A stretch of 64,000 nucleotides of DNA from Parasponia andersonii (GCA_002914805.1 JXTB01000062.1:876390-940389); one strand, 5' to 3'; positions 33,500 through 45,540 are shown, numbered from the stretch's first letter. The notes: generated from the letters alone by a model not told the origin. A program made the numbers and translations.

Positions 33500-36400
33500 C
33501 TAAAAATAACGACAAAGCTATTCTACAATCCAAGCGTACTCGATCTTTTGTCCTATAGTGCGAGCTAGTTTATATGTTCTAGGTCAAATAACGACATCAA
33601 TAACATATGGTCCTTTCCAAGAAGGTCCAAATATACCAGCACCATGCTCTTTAGTATTAGGCAGAACTTATCGAAGAACAAGATCACCAACTACAAATTG
33701 TCTATTTTTTACTATAGAATTATAATATTGAGCTATGCATTGTTGGTATGACACAATTCATAGTTGAGATTGTTCGTGCCTTTATTCTAGAAAATCAAGC
33801 TCAATTCTCACCAATACATCATTCTGATCTTGTTCATAAATAGATCATCAAAGGGAGGTCGCACCAATTTCAACTGGCACTATTGCTTCATATTTGTAAG
33901 TTAAAGAGAATAGAGTTTCTTCAATAGTGGTTCATTAAGTAGTGCGATAAGCCCATAATACTTCGGCAGGTACCTCTAGCCAAGCTTCCTTGTGTTCTTC
34001 CAATTTTGTCGTTAGGTTCTATTTAAGTACTTTGTTTATAGTTTCGACCTAACTATTGGCTTGTGGATGAACTACAGTGGAAAAGCTTTTGTTGATTCCA
34101 AAGTTATTGTAGAAGTTGCAAAATTCATCGCAGTGGAATTGCTTCCCAATATCGAAAACTATAGTGTGTGGTATACAACGACATATTATAAACTTGTAAA
34201 CAAAATTTATCTTCTTCTTCGTGGAAATGGTACTTAAAGCTTCAGCTTTTGTTCATCTGGTGAAATAATCGATTGCGACCACTATATACTTCAATCTATC
34301 TCGTGCTAACAGATGCATTCTAATAATATCAATTCTCTATGCTACGAATGGCTATGGACTAGCCATTGAAGTTAGAGGAACAAGTGGCGTTCTAGGAATG
34401 GTTGCAAATCGTTGACATTTGTCGCATCCCTTGGCAAATTCTATTGAATCACTCTTTATAGTAGACCAAAAATATCCTTGTCTAAGAGCTTTGTTCACAA
34501 GCTTCTGCCCCTCAGAATGATTTATATATATTCCCTCATGAATTTTCCTCATAATGTAGTGTGCTTTTTCTTCGTCAACATATAACAATAATAGCAAGCT
34601 AAAACTTCTTTAATAAAGCTTCCCATCATAGATAATATAGCAAACTGCCTTCATTTAAAGTCGCTTTGCATCGACTTTATTCTTGGAAAGGTTACCATCT
34701 TGTCGATACTTCATTATAGGATCCGTCCATGAGGATTTTTGGTCGACTAGCATAGTTACTTAGAGCTCTACTTCGATACTTGGCTTTGCGAGGAATTCGA
34801 CAAGAACCATCTTTAGAAATTCTATATCTTTTGTCGAGGCGAGCTTGGCTAGAGTATCTGCTTGAGTATTCTTAATATAAGGAAGAAGTTGAATGCTATA
34901 AGCAATAAATGTCGAGAACAGTCTCTACACTTCTTGTAAATAAGCTAGCATTCTTCCTCTTCTAGCTTGGTAATCGTCGATTACTTGACAAACAACCAAC
35001 TAGGAGTCACTGTATACCTTAATAATCTTGACCTTCATTTCTTGTGCGAGCTTGAGCCCAACTATCAATGTCTCATTATTCGATGTTGGAAATCCGAAGC
35101 AAAGTGCACAATAAATATTATGCCTTTCTGGACTAATTAGCATTAAGCCCACACTAGCTCCATTCTCTTTGACGATCCATCGATATAGAGTTTCTGCAAT
35201 CTTGATAAATCAATAGCAGGTTTGTCGATTACTTCTGTGAGAAGATTGACATCATAAGTGAATTTTACAATAAAATCTGCGAGAGCATGACTTTTAATTA
35301 TTGTGCGAGATCAAAAATTATTGTCGAATTGACTCAGCTCAACCGCTAACTTGAATAGTCATCCTGAAGCCTTAGGCCTTTACAAAACCTGTTTTAATGG
35401 AAAGTTTGTAAAAACTTCAATAGAGTGCACATGAAAATAAGGTCGAAGCTTCCTAGATGTGATGACGAGTGCTAGTGCCAACTTTTCCATCTTTGAATAT
35501 CTTGTTTTGACATCGAGTAATCTTTACTTACATAAAATACAAGTCACTGTATATTTTCTTCTACTCGAATTAGCATAGTACTCGTCACATATTTTGAAAC
35601 AGTGAGGTACAAGTATAACTTTTCTCCCAGCTTTAGCTTTGACAAGAGTGGAGGAGAACCCAAGTATTTTTTTAACTTTTGGAATACATGCTCGCACTTC
35701 TCCGTCCACTCAAATTTCTTTGATCTTTTTAACAACTCGAAGAATGGTTGGCATTTTTTAGTTGATCTTGATATGAATCGGCTCAAAATGGCCATTTTTT
35801 TCTACCAAGCTCTGCACATTCTTGGGTTTGCGAGGTAATTGCATGTTAATCAGTGCTTGTATCTTCAGAGGTTTAGCTTCAATACTCTGCTGGTTGACTA
35901 TGAACCCAGGAACTTCCCAAATCTTACCCTAAATGCACATTTCTAGGAGTTTGGCTTCATTTGATACTTTCGAAGAATCTTGAATATTTCATCAGGGTGC
36001 TTGACGTAATCTTCAGCTTTCTTCGATTTCACCAGCATGTCATTAACATATACCTCCATTGTATTGCCAATCTGTTTTGCAAACATCTTATTGACAAGAT
36101 ACTGATAAGTTACTCCTATATTGATGAGTCCGAAGGGCATCTTTTTATAATAGTATAATCCTCGATTAACGATGAACAAGGTATACTCTTCATCTGGCTC
36201 GTACATGGGGATTTGATTATATCCAGAATACGCGTCCATAAAACTTAGTAATTCATGTCTTGGCATTGCATCTACAAGCTAGTCGATTCTCGGAAGGGGA
36301 AAACTGTCCTTCGATTATGCTTTGTTGAGATCGGTGAAATCAATGCAAGTTCTCCACTTTTCGTTAGGTTTCTTCACCAAAACTTCGTTTGCAAGCCAAT

Positions 36401-37400
36401 TCGGGTAAAAAGACTCTCTAATAAATCCAATTTCAAGCAACTTTTCTACCTCTTTTTTCAACGCGACGTAGCATTATGGATCTATCACCATTCTTTTTTG
36501 TTGTATGGATTTCTTTGTTGTATCAATATTGAGGTGATGACACATAACATTCGGATCAATCCACACTATATCCGAATATTATCATGCGAAGACATCTAAG
36601 TATGCCTTGAGGAATGCAATCAGTGGAGCTCGCACGGGATCTTGAAGATTTTCTCCAATTTTTAACACCTTTGAAGATTCATCAATTAACAAATCTTCCA
36701 AGTCTTCAATAGGCCCGGTTTTGACTTCTCTATTGATTTCTTGTGGGTCAAGGTCCTCGATTGACTTTTCACTTAATGATTATAGCTGGACTATCATTGT
36801 GCGAGGTGTTATATTTCTCATTGCAAGCTTCAAAGAGTTGTTACAGCAAGATCGTGAATCATACTGATTGCCTTGCACTTCGCTTACTTTGTATTAGGAT
36901 GGGAACTTTATAGCGAGATGATAAATTGAAGTGATAGCTCGAAGTTCCCTCAGTGTTGATCTTCCCAATACAGCATTAAATGCGAAGGGTAATCTACTAC
37001 TAAAAATTAAGTCATTACTTTCGAAACTCTGGGATAAGTTCCAATATTCACCATAAGCTCAATCATGCCACTCAGTATTATGCTGTCGCTAGTAAATCCA
37101 TAAAATGGAGTGACGGTGGGTTTCAAGTTACTATAACTCAACCCTATCTTTTTGAAGGTATCGTAGCATAAGATATCGATAGTACTCCCATTATCGACTA
37201 ATACTCGCTATAGTTGCGTACTTCCACATTTTATTTTTATGACGAATGCATCATTATACAGATAATGGACCTCCCTTGCATTCTACTCTATGAAGGTGAT
37301 GTCCACGTCTAGTACCTGTTGAAGTTTCTGTAGTCGCTGCTCGAGGTGTATAACATTAGTCAATGGCTATTGTCGAGTTTCTCGTGCGTATCTTTCTTGT
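33500..37400 (-). mobile_element. Degraded pol region of the old Tat element
   Basis: In minus-strand order the parts are protease-side sequence (about 36660-37400), reverse transcriptase (about 35544-36450, with the motif VYVNDML in place of the usual YVDDML), RNase H (about 34860-35500) and integrase (about 33600-34600, zinc-finger part with HYIMRKIHEG and CDKCQRF). It matches 60360-63978 throughout. It is a fossil with many breaks. Confidence 0.75.
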
Positions 37401-37420
37401 GCTCTCATTTTAGCACCAAT

Positions 37421-38032
37421 TGTTGACAGAAATTTTATCAACAATGAATTTCAAAAATTGTGAGATATGACTTGTGTACGAAAAGGATTGGCAAATTAAA
37501 ACGAACAACGAAATAATAATTTTATAGTCGTTCAGCCCCAAAAAAGATGACCCTACGTATACTATTCTTCACTATTTTTTGGAGAATCATAAGAGTTTCT
37601 CTAAATCTCAAGGTGAGAGAAAAGAGAGAATTACAGAAAATATATAATAAAGTGATTGTGAGATAATTGTGTTGTGAAAAACTATGAGACTAAGCCCTCT
37701 TTATATAGATAAGAGTAGCTCAATATTTCCCAATTGTGAAAATAGGAAAGTACATAATCAAAAAATACAATTTCGGGTAACAATACAAAATCGGGTAACA
37801 ACTTTAATAGAATAGATTGCCTAATATTTATTCAGAAGCTTATTTCTCTTTCCTCATGGATTACCCATTTAAAGAAACTTGATGTAATTTCCTTTTCTAC
37901 TGATTGCATATTATTCATTCAGAAAATGTCGCACTTCGATCAAAAAAGCACATATGCGACCTAATATATTTATCTAAGTTGTTGACTTTCCTTTCCTGAC
38001 GTTGACTAATATAGATTTAAGATTACACAACA
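37421..38032 (-). repeat. 5' LTR of the old Tat element
   Basis: This starts TGTTGACAGAAATTTTATC on the plus strand and ends ACACAACA. The bases directly inside it (about 37403-37420, TTGGTGCTAAAATG on the minus strand) are where a primer-binding site should lie. I cannot name the tRNA. Confidence 0.8.
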
Positions 38033-38984
38033 AAATGAAATCCCATTATAGCATTAAATATCGCATAACCTCCCCACTCAAGAATGTTAGTAAAAATGGT
38101 TTGGAAAAAAAGGAAAATTGAAGAAAAAAACAAAAAATAAAAAGTAAACCCATTTCAACTCTACGAAGGACATGACAAAACTGAAAAATTAGAGGGAAAA
38201 AAAAATAGAAAAACCAAGAGGACCCAAAAAAAAAAAACAAAAAACAAAAAAAAAAAACAGAGAAGAAAAAAAAGTGATACCCTACAAAAGATAAAATCTG
38301 CAATATGATATTTGCAAAATTAAGTATGTGGGGATTTTTTTCCGTACCTTTGTTCTTCTTAAATTTAAGTCATACTTAAGAATTATGCATGCCATTTTCA
38401 AATATTTGCTTACAATATGTATCCATTTTCCCCCATAATAGTCAGGCGTATTATCTACTGTTACTATCTCCTATTACTAAACAAAACTTTGAATTTGTGG
38501 AGCACCACTTCAAATTTAAAAAAAAAAAATTGTGGAGTACCTCTATAATGTAGCTCTAATATATGCAGTTCTTGTTAAAGCTTAAACATTTAAAATACCA
38601 TTCTTTACAAAAACGAAAAATATTATTATATGTTGAAAATTGCTAGTTTTGAGGCCTAGATTTGCAGGTATTTTAATTGACATATATTTTTTTTAAAAAA
38701 AAAAAACAGGGAAAAAAAAGGTTAATTAAGAAAGCAAACCAAAAGCCCAATGCCTTTCAGTGCATTGCCTCAAAAAATAAAAAGTGGTGAAAATAATAAT
38801 TTAACCCTGATCTAATAAAAAATTATCTAAATTTATTAAGATAAAAGAAAGAAAAATCTAAAAGGAATAAGGACATTGATGGGGGGAAAAAAAAAAAGTT
38901 GGTAGGCATGCATCTTGAAGGCCCGCTTATTGAGGTTTATTATATAGATATTACATATGTCTTTTATTTTCTCTTTTTTTTTTT

Positions 38985-39772
38985 TGACCCCCACGATTAC
39001 AACATTTTGCTTTTCCTTTTTTTTTTTTTTTCTACGGTTAAATAATAAACGGTGACACCCAATATAATATATTTGGAATTTTGAAGAGAAATCAGTTAAA
39101 TATCAGTTAAAATCGTCATGAACATAATATATTCTATTGGATAGTTAAAAACTTGAAAAGATGATATATTATCTTGTAATAGATGATCATCTAAATATTT
39201 TGAAGTTTAAAATTATGTACATTAAAGAAAAGATGAATATACATTAATATATTCAACAATATAAAGCTAACAATATCTTTCTTCGTATAATTGTAAGACT
39301 AGTAATTTTAATTGGATAAGATTCTGTGATTGATATTCAAATATTTGTTTGTCTCAAACAAACTTCTTCAAATCTACTTTTGATTTTAAGATATTACTCT
39401 TGAAGATGCACAAAAGCAACAGATAAAAATAGGTTTTATCAAGTTTAAAAGGCCTTTTTTTCTCCTCAAAAGATAGTATCTTTTTGGCCTATCATCTAAC
39501 CAATTTTATTGGTATCATTACATTCAAGCAAGGGTATGTTTTAAGTGTTTGGACACATTTTAAAATTCTTTTAATGGTGGGAAAATTATTATTATTTATC
39601 CTCTCGCTTTGACTTATATGATGATACCTATCTGATCTGAGAAACATAAAAATAAGTGCAAACATATAAACTTTCAAAATTCCAAATATATTATATTAGG
39701 TGTCACTGTTTATTATTTAACCGGAGAAAAAAAAAAAAAGGAAAAGCAAAATATTGTAATCGTGGGGGTCAA
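38985..39772. mobile_element. Element bounded by inverted repeats of about 100 bp
   Basis: The left end TGACCCCCACGATTACAA and the blocks AAATAATAAACGGTGACACC and AATATATTTGGAATTTT recur as reverse complements at the right end, which closes with TTGTAATCGTGGGGGTCA. The total is about 788 bases with no coding capacity, so it fits a MITE or a local inverted duplication. The poly-T/poly-A flanks hide any target duplication. Confidence 0.65.
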
Positions 39773-40472
39773 AAAAAAAAGAGAAATCAGTTAAATATCA
39801 GTTAAAATCGTCATGAACATAATTTATTCTATTAGGTACTTAAAAACTTGGAAAGATGATATATTATCTTGTAATAGATGATCATTTAAATATTTTGAAG
39901 TTTAAAATTATGTACATGAATATACATTAACATATTCAACAATATAAAGCTAACAATATCTTTCTTCGTATAATTGTAAGACTAGCAATTTTAATTGGAT
40001 AAGATTCTGATTAACTACCATGTGTAGGATCATAGAATAATATTTCGTGATAAACTATTATAGATGATTATTTTGTGATTAAGATTCTAATTAACTACCA
40101 TATATAGGATCATAGAATCATATTTCGTGATCAACTATTATAGATGATTATTTTGTGATTGATATTCAAATATTTGTTTGTCTCAAACAAACTTCTTCAA
40201 ATCTACTTTTGATTTTAAGATATAACTCTTGAATATGCACAAATAACGATAGGTTTTATCAAGTTTAAAAGGCCGTTTTTTTAGTATCTTTTTGGCCTAT
40301 CATCTAACCAATTTTATTGGTATCATTACATTCAAGGGTATGTTTTAAGTGTTTGGACACATTTTAAAATTCTTTTAATGGTGGGAAAATTATTATCATT
40401 TATCCTCTCGCTTTGACTTATATGTTACCTACCTGATCTGAGAAACATAAAAATAAGTGCAAACATATAAAC

Positions 40473-40475
<3 letters not shown>
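39085..40475. repeat. Direct duplication of the interior of the inverted-repeat element
   Basis: The interior (39085-39672), from AGAGAAATCAGTTAAATATC to GTGCAAACATATAAACTT, is repeated in the same orientation at about 39781-40475. The second copy contains an additional twice-repeated unit of about 76 bases (40011-40160, GATTAACTACCAT...TTTTGTGATT) that the first lacks. A TA microsatellite follows at 40478-40504. Confidence 0.8.
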
Positions 40476-40504
<29 letters not shown>

Positions 40505-42182
40505 GGAATTTTTAATGAAAATTTTTTATTTTTTTTTCGTCTATTTTAATTAAATTGAAAATGACCTATGATAGAAAGTTAATTTTACTTACTACTATTC
40601 TATTCTAATTCTTTAAAGAATTGGAATAACTTAAAAATTTTGGAATAATTTTTTTAAGGGAAAAGTTTTATAGAAAATATTAATTCCTATTATTTTCATA
40701 TATACGGCTTAGTTTTTAAAATTAACAAAAATCTAATCAATCTTTTTGTTACTTTCATGTATCATAGCAAAACATCATAACATCAATATTTTAAAAAAAT
40801 ATTTTTAACATCATAACATCATGTAAGACTCTAATAAAAAGAAGTACGCATATTGTTTTTTATTTATTATTAATAACAAAATTACTATTATTATTATTAT
40901 TATTATTTTGAAAGAACTCTAATGAAAGAAACAAAAAAATATTTTCACTTTTTCTAACATCATGTACGATTCTAATTAAAAAAAAAGTGGTAAAAAAAGT
41001 ATGCCTATAGATTATTTATTATTATTATTATTCAATGGAAAATTTTATTTTTGTTCCATAAATGGATATTCTAATTGGACCACTAGATTTTAATCTGATG
41101 GTCATAATAATTTTTTACAAATTTTATAAAAATTAAAAATGTAATCAATATATAAATAAATATAGAAAGTTATTTATAACAAAAAAAAACTGATAACATA
41201 TTTATGATCTATGAGTTCAATAGTTTTTTTTAGTCCTTTTCCAATTTTTTTTCATTCTTATTCCATTGTTGATTTTTATATTTTTATTCTCATTCCTTTT
41301 TATTCTTTATCTCTCATCATTGCTATTACCAATTATGGACAAGTTTGTTTTTCTATCTTTTTAAAATTTTATTCCTATATATATATATATATTGCTAGAT
41401 TAACTAATTTAACTAATTTTCTTTGATGTTTTGTTTATCTAGTCGAAAAATTCATTTTTTTTTCGTACTTTCATGTGTTATATATTTAATATTTTTTTCT
41501 CCTAAACTAAAGATAATGCCCCATGTTTCTCTTTTTTTAAAAAAAAAAGTTACGATACATGTCCCTGGTAACATTTACCTCTTTGTTGTTTTTTTTTCCC
41601 TTCCTATTCTCTTAAAGTTTTTTCCCTCTTGATTTTCTTTTCTTTGTTTCTTTTTATATAAAAAAAATTATCTATCTTGTTTACGAATAAATGTCCTCTT
41701 CCACATTGTTTTTTTTTTCCCTTCCATTTAAGATGAGTGTCCCTCTCTGTTTGTTTCTCTCTCTTTTATTTCTTATTTCTACGTTTCTTCTTCTTAACAA
41801 AAATTTAAAAAATAATAATTATTTTTTNTATACCAAAAAAAATTTCTTAAAAAGCCCTATCCTTCTTTTTTATGATTTCAAAAAAAAAAACTAACCGTAT
41901 ATTCTCCTAAAAAAACAAAATATTAAACTAAACTAAACTAAACTAAACGTATAAACATTCTCAAAATAAAAACAAAAAAAAAAAGCAAAAAACTAACCAT
42001 ATATATAAAACTATTAGATACTAATATTTTTCAATAATATTTTTTCCTTAAAAAACCATTCTTACTTGTTTTCCTTAAAAAATCATTCAAAAACTTATTC
42101 CTATCTCAATGGAAAGAGGAATGGTTTTACGTAAAATCAACTTGACTAAGCAAAAAATAAAAGTCCCCATAAAAACATAACT
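40476..42182. other. AT-rich intergenic stretch, no gene seen
   Basis: This contains TTA/ATT trinucleotide tracts, long pyrimidine runs (41210-41780), an undetermined base at 41828 and a small ACTAA tandem (about 41930-41948). Around 41065-41200 it shares a dispersed repeat with 7900-8045. No plausible coding sequence is visible. Confidence 0.6.
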
Positions 42183-42189
42183 TATATAT

Positions 42190-42420
42190 ATACCTTTGGC
42201 GATAGAATTGTGCCAAGGTATAGTTGCCATTTATCGAGCAAATCTGGGTTCAAATTCTCGTCTACACATTCATAGAGCATTGGATCTATGGTACTTTTTA
42301 AAGGAAAAACTAGGATAACAAGTCGCTGGGCTCCCTTTTATCTTTTATTATTATCATTATTCTTTTCTTTTAATTAAAAAAAATTGCTCCAGCACTCCCA
42401 GACTCTCATCACCTGGATTA
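42190..42420 (+). mobile_element. tRNA-derived SINE candidate
   Basis: The internal B-box-like GGGTTCAAATTC lies at about 42248-42259, with a plausible A-box some 40 bases before it. A 3' part with GCTGGGCTCCC and a T-rich tail follows. The arrangement fits a plant SINE. No intact tRNA cloverleaf is possible, and the ends were not fixed by a target duplication. Confidence 0.45.
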
Positions 42421-42704
42421 CTTCATTGGACCTCAAGAGAGAGCCAATCATCTTCGATCTTAATAATAAAGTATTGACTATCAAGTGTAAAGGATATGGA
42501 GTCTATTGACAACAAATGCATAATAACCAAAAAATAATCCAAGTTGAAAGGTGTGAATTTTCTCGCACTATTTTCTTTAACAAAGGTGTACCAATTTTTA
42601 GAAGACGATGCCATAAAAAGAGAAGTTTCGTTGAGGAAAAAGACACAAAAATAATTGGACAAAGACATAGTTGATGTTTCAGTACTGAGCATATTGCACA
42701 ATTA

Positions 42705-43205
42705 TATACGTGCCTTGATCCTTATCCTAACGCCTAGTAAGGGTACGAGACTTCTTTTCTGATAGCATTGAACAAACATTATGGCTTGATGTACTCAGCA
42801 GGCCATCAAACGGGCCTTTGAACTTCAAATAAAATGATTATTCACAAACTAAAACTAGCAGAAAAATAGTTCATCAGACACCCAATTGTAATATAAAATA
42901 TACAGAGCAAAATAGTAACATCGTTAGGTGTTATATCTATGCCTAGCTAGTGTTTAAGAAACGAACTTATTACAAGGTTATATAAATATAAATATATATG
43001 CCTATCCCAATGCCTAGTAGTAGTAAGCTTGTGAGACTTCTCTGATACCATTGAACAGATAGTGGGACTTTAACATAATCACAAGGCCGTCCATCAAATG
43101 AGCTTTGGAGCTTACATAACACGATCATTGACTCATTCACAAACTAAAATAACCAGAGTAATTCATTAGACACTGAATTGTAATCCAAAACAGACAGAAC
43201 AGAAC
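42705..43205. repeat. Diverged tandem duplication of about 290 bp
   Basis: The blocks ATGCCTAGTA/ACGCCTAGTA, GAGACTTCT, GATACCATTGAACA, GGCCATCAAA/GGCCGTCCATCAAA, ATTCACAAACTAAAA and AATTGTAAT occur in this order at about 42728-42890 and again at about 43008-43185. The stretch lies downstream of TTM3 and has no coding frame. It may be an old transposon piece. Confidence 0.6.
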
Positions 43206-43556
43206 ATAAACAGTAAACGTTGCTTGCTGATTACCAGACTCAATCTTATTCAACGTAAAAGCTCTTTAGTCTATTCATTTGGTTGTATCTTCTCTTGACA
43301 GGGAAAAGGAAAAGGAAAAATTTTGACATAAATTCCATCAAAGTTATGGCGTTTGAGTTGGTAATATGCAACAGACAAAGCAACCGATGGTACTCGTAGA
43401 TTAATAGCACTTAATTCTAAAGCAACCAAAACCAATGTCAAACCTCTTTAACAATCAAACAACATCCATCAAAATCCATTGCATATATTATTCAAATCTC
43501 TCAATCTAGAAAGACATGATTTGTTTCTTTCAAATGTTTCAACTTAAATCAACTTA

Positions 43557-44159
43557 CTAAGGCAGCTTCCCGGATCGGAAAACCGCAAACTTGGACGCCT
43601 CCGAGTTCGAAAACCCGACCCCATTCTCCTTCAAGAACTCCTCAATCAGCTTCTTGGATCCATGCGGATCATCACTCTCACACTCAATCTCATAATAAGT
43701 CCCAAACCCATACTTGGTCTCATCCACCTCCAGCTTCAAGCCTCTCCACTCGTACACACCCCTCACGTTCTCGAAGCCCCCCAACCCCACAAACTCCGAA
43801 ACCCCAAACTCTTCCCTCACCCTTCTCACAACCCTAGACCCCTCCGCCGCCGAAAGCAGCTTGCCGACCTCGGCAACGCAGGCCAGGCCCACGGCCTCCC
43901 CAAGCTCCTCCTCGTCCTCCTCCACGCGGCTGATCCCATCCACCAGAACCGCCCTCCCCTTGAGCGAGACCACGCACCGCGGGTCCTTGTCGGAGAATCG
44001 GACCCGGAGAACGGCTCGGCGAGAGGAGAGCTCGGCGGCGGCCCCGTCGAAGAACCAATTCTCTTGGCGGTGAGTGGTGACGTGGAACCGAGATAGGAGC
44101 TCGGTGACGCGGCGGTGCGCGGCGGCGTCTGGGAGCCGGAGCTTGACCTCGACCTCCAT
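43557..44159 (-). CDS. TTM3: Triphosphate tunnel metalloenzyme 3 (CYTH domain)
   Basis: The gene encodes 200 residues, close to the 210 of Arabidopsis TTM3. The whole protein is a CYTH domain, an eight-stranded tunnel that binds triphosphate with a divalent metal. Visible motifs are the signature ExExK (E2, E4, K6), QENWFFD (32-38), LRVRF with R52 and R54, SLKG with K67, R78, the LEVDETKYG strand (143-151), YEIECES (156-162) and K190. Plant TTM3 is a tripolyphosphatase linked to root growth. The start is chosen because the ExExK motif must lie at the N-terminus. CDC26 ends 43 bases upstream on the same strand in another frame, so the two probably share one transcript. GC content is far above the surroundings, as is usual for a conserved coding exon. 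I see no defect. Confidence 0.95.
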   Translation of the reverse strand: MEVEVKLRLPDAAAHRRVTELLSRFHVTTHRQENWFFDGAAAELSSRRAVLRVRFSDKDPRCVVSLKGRAVLVDGISRVEEDEEELGEAVGLACVAEVGKLLSAAEGSRVVRRVREEFGVSEFVGLGGFENVRGVYEWRGLKLEVDETKYGFGTYYEIECESDDPHGSKKLIEEFLKENGVGFSNSEASKFAVFRSGKLP

Positions 44160-44202
44160 GGGAATAGAATAGTGAGTGTGTGTGAATTTGGGGATTTAGG
44201 GT

Positions 44203-44379
44203 TTAGAGGCCAATGCGGTGCGCTTTGGAAGAGGCGTCTTTGGTGGCTCGGTCGAGCTGTTGAAGGAGAGAAGAGGTGGCGGTAGCGGTGGTTCCTTCGG
44301 CGGCGCGTTTACGGGACGCTTCGAGCTCGTCTTTGTCTTCAATTTTGACTTCGATCTTGGTTGGCTTTCGTCGAAGCAT
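44203..44379 (-). CDS. CDC26: CDC26, small subunit of the anaphase-promoting complex
   Basis: A 58-residue frame begins MLRRKPTKIEVKIEDKDELE. Near the end it has LLQQLDRATKDASSKAHRIG, and it closes GL before TAA. The MLRRKPTxIE N-terminus is the hallmark of CDC26, which in the APC/C ubiquitin ligase binds and stabilises a TPR subunit (APC6/CDC16). The following helix, charged linker and C-terminal RIGL-type end agree with plant CDC26 (about 65 residues in Arabidopsis). In Arabidopsis and other plants, CDC26 and TTM3 are encoded by one bicistronic mRNA. The same order, strand and short spacing (43 bases) are seen here. Because it is so short it would be missed by a length-filtered gene caller. 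A broken duplicate of its first 19 codons lies at 16536-16592. Confidence 0.93.
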   Translation of the reverse strand: MLRRKPTKIEVKIEDKDELEASRKRAAEGTTATATSSLLQQLDRATKDASSKAHRIGL

Positions 44380-44485
44380 TTCTCTCTGGGAAAAGCCCTT
44401 TTTTTTTTTTTGTTCGAGTCTCTGTGTCAGACTAGAATGGAGTGAGTGGAAGAGGTGGAGCGTGGTCAGGGAGATTTGAGTTGAG

Positions 44486-44527
44486 TGGGCTTGGATTTTG
44501 GGCCCTTTTATTCTTGGTCTATGGGCC
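44486..44527 (-). promoter_or_regulatory. Site II motifs in the CDC26-TTM3 promoter
   Basis: Three TGGGCY motifs (plus-strand 44486-44491, 44499-44504 and 44522-44527) lie about 110-150 bases upstream of the CDC26 start. Site II elements are bound by TCP factors and are common in promoters of cell-cycle and ribosomal genes, which fits an APC/C subunit. Most of this block is preserved in the duplicate near 16685-16735. Only about 166 bases remain between the start codon and the insertion at 44546, so this is the undisturbed core promoter. Confidence 0.6.
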
Positions 44528-44545
44528 TAATGTCCATACATGGAA

Positions 44546-44990
44546 GGAAAATTAGAGAAAATTTGATTTTTTATAGTATTTTTTCATAAAAATTGAAAAA
44601 TCCCGGAATTTGAAATTATTATGAAAAATCCCAGATTTAATTATAAAAATACTACTTTTGAAAGTATTTAAAAAAATACCAGTTTTTATTGATTCATGAG
44701 ATACTTAAGGTAACTAGTCAAGTTACCTGAGGTAACTTGAACAGTTACTTCAAATAATTGTATTGGTTACTCTAAGTAACTTAACTAGTTACTTCGAGTA
44801 CCATTGAAAAATGCCAAATTTAAAGAAAAATTATATTTTTCTTAATATTTTTTAAAAGTATTATTTTTCTAATAATACTTTTAAAAAGTGATATTTTTTT
44901 AATCAATCTGAGATTTTTCAAAAAAATGAGTCCATCCGGGATTTTTCAATTTTTGGTATCTTGGGCCTAGAATTTTGTAAATAGCCCAAG
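44546..44990 (-). repeat. Inverted copy of the AT-rich repeat at 17240-17635 and 54060-54450
   Basis: Read in reverse, this matches the two other copies in order: GGGGC/GGCCCA edge, AAAAATACTACTTTT, the GTTACTTxxAGTAAC-like palindromic core, GGGATTTTTCAA, then AAATCAAATTT. The core carries inverted GGTAACTT / AAGTTACC repeats. It appears to be a non-autonomous element family present before the segmental duplication. Confidence 0.6.
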
Positions 44991-45059
44991 AAAATTATGC
45001 TCTGTACGAGTGTTTTGACCCCTTTTATATTTTTCTACCAATGATTTTGAAATTTTCAT

Positions 45060-45540
45060 TTCTAGGAATTTCAGAGAAACTAAAAGATCAAAATACCCTC
45101 CCATCTAAAATCACCTAATACTAAGGCCCAATCCCAAAAACCCCATCTCCATCAAAGACCTCATCCTTGCCAATCCTAGAAACCCCATCTCCATCCAAGA
45201 CGTCATCCTTGCCAATCCCAGATATCCCATCCTCTCCCTCCAATTGTTCTCCAAACTTTCCCAGAAGCTCCACCTCAACAACAGTGTCACCTCCTTTCTC
45301 TATAAGTGCCTTCGCCATCTTCTACCTCTTCTATGACCCGACCAAGTCCCAACCCTTTTGTAGATTGACCAAAGCCACTCTGCGCATTGCCCGCCAAGAA
45401 TCTGTCGCCATCGCCACCTCCATGCCCTTCATCGTCAACCACCTAGTTTGACTTCTATCCATGCCGACGTTGAAGACGGTGTCACTTCGGGTTGTTTTCA
45501 AGATTTGAGATCCAATACTACCTCATCTCCTCTTCTTCAT
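45060..45540. other. GC-rich segment of unknown origin, possibly captured gene DNA
   Basis: Base composition and the density of GCC/TCC codons differ sharply from the AT-rich neighbours. The 94-codon plus-strand frame (45167-45451) includes ISAFAIFYLFYDPTKSQPF and is not recognised. The 65-codon minus-strand frame (45121-45318) repeats DGDGVSRIGKDE-like units, and neither strand matches a protein I know. The position beside the ascorbate peroxidase fragment inside a MULE-type insertion suggests a transduplicated host sequence. This is inference. Confidence 0.4.

Larger units (their letters stand above)
26054..38032 (-). mobile_element. Old Tat-lineage Ty3/Gypsy element with antisense ORF
   Basis: The element lies on the minus strand. 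The 3' LTR is at 26054-26703, the polypurine tract just inside it (about 26706-26722), the antisense ORF region at 30637-32783 on the plus strand, the pol region at about 33500-37000, and the 5' LTR at 37421-38032. Both LTRs begin TGTTGAC on the plus strand and are clearly homologous, but by eye about a fifth to a quarter of positions differ, which implies an old insertion. A further LTR of another family sits inside it (27540-30060). The element has many breaks throughout and is a fossil. No matching target duplication is visible. Confidence 0.85.

Noticed and set aside
42423-42701. 92-codon minus-strand frame near TTM3
   Set aside because: No recognisable domain, no promoter context, and it borders a SINE-like sequence. 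I cannot support it as a gene.
43662-44096. Plus-strand frames opposite TTM3
   Set aside because: TTM3 on the minus strand has all the CYTH motifs. The opposite frames are a by-product of its high GC content.
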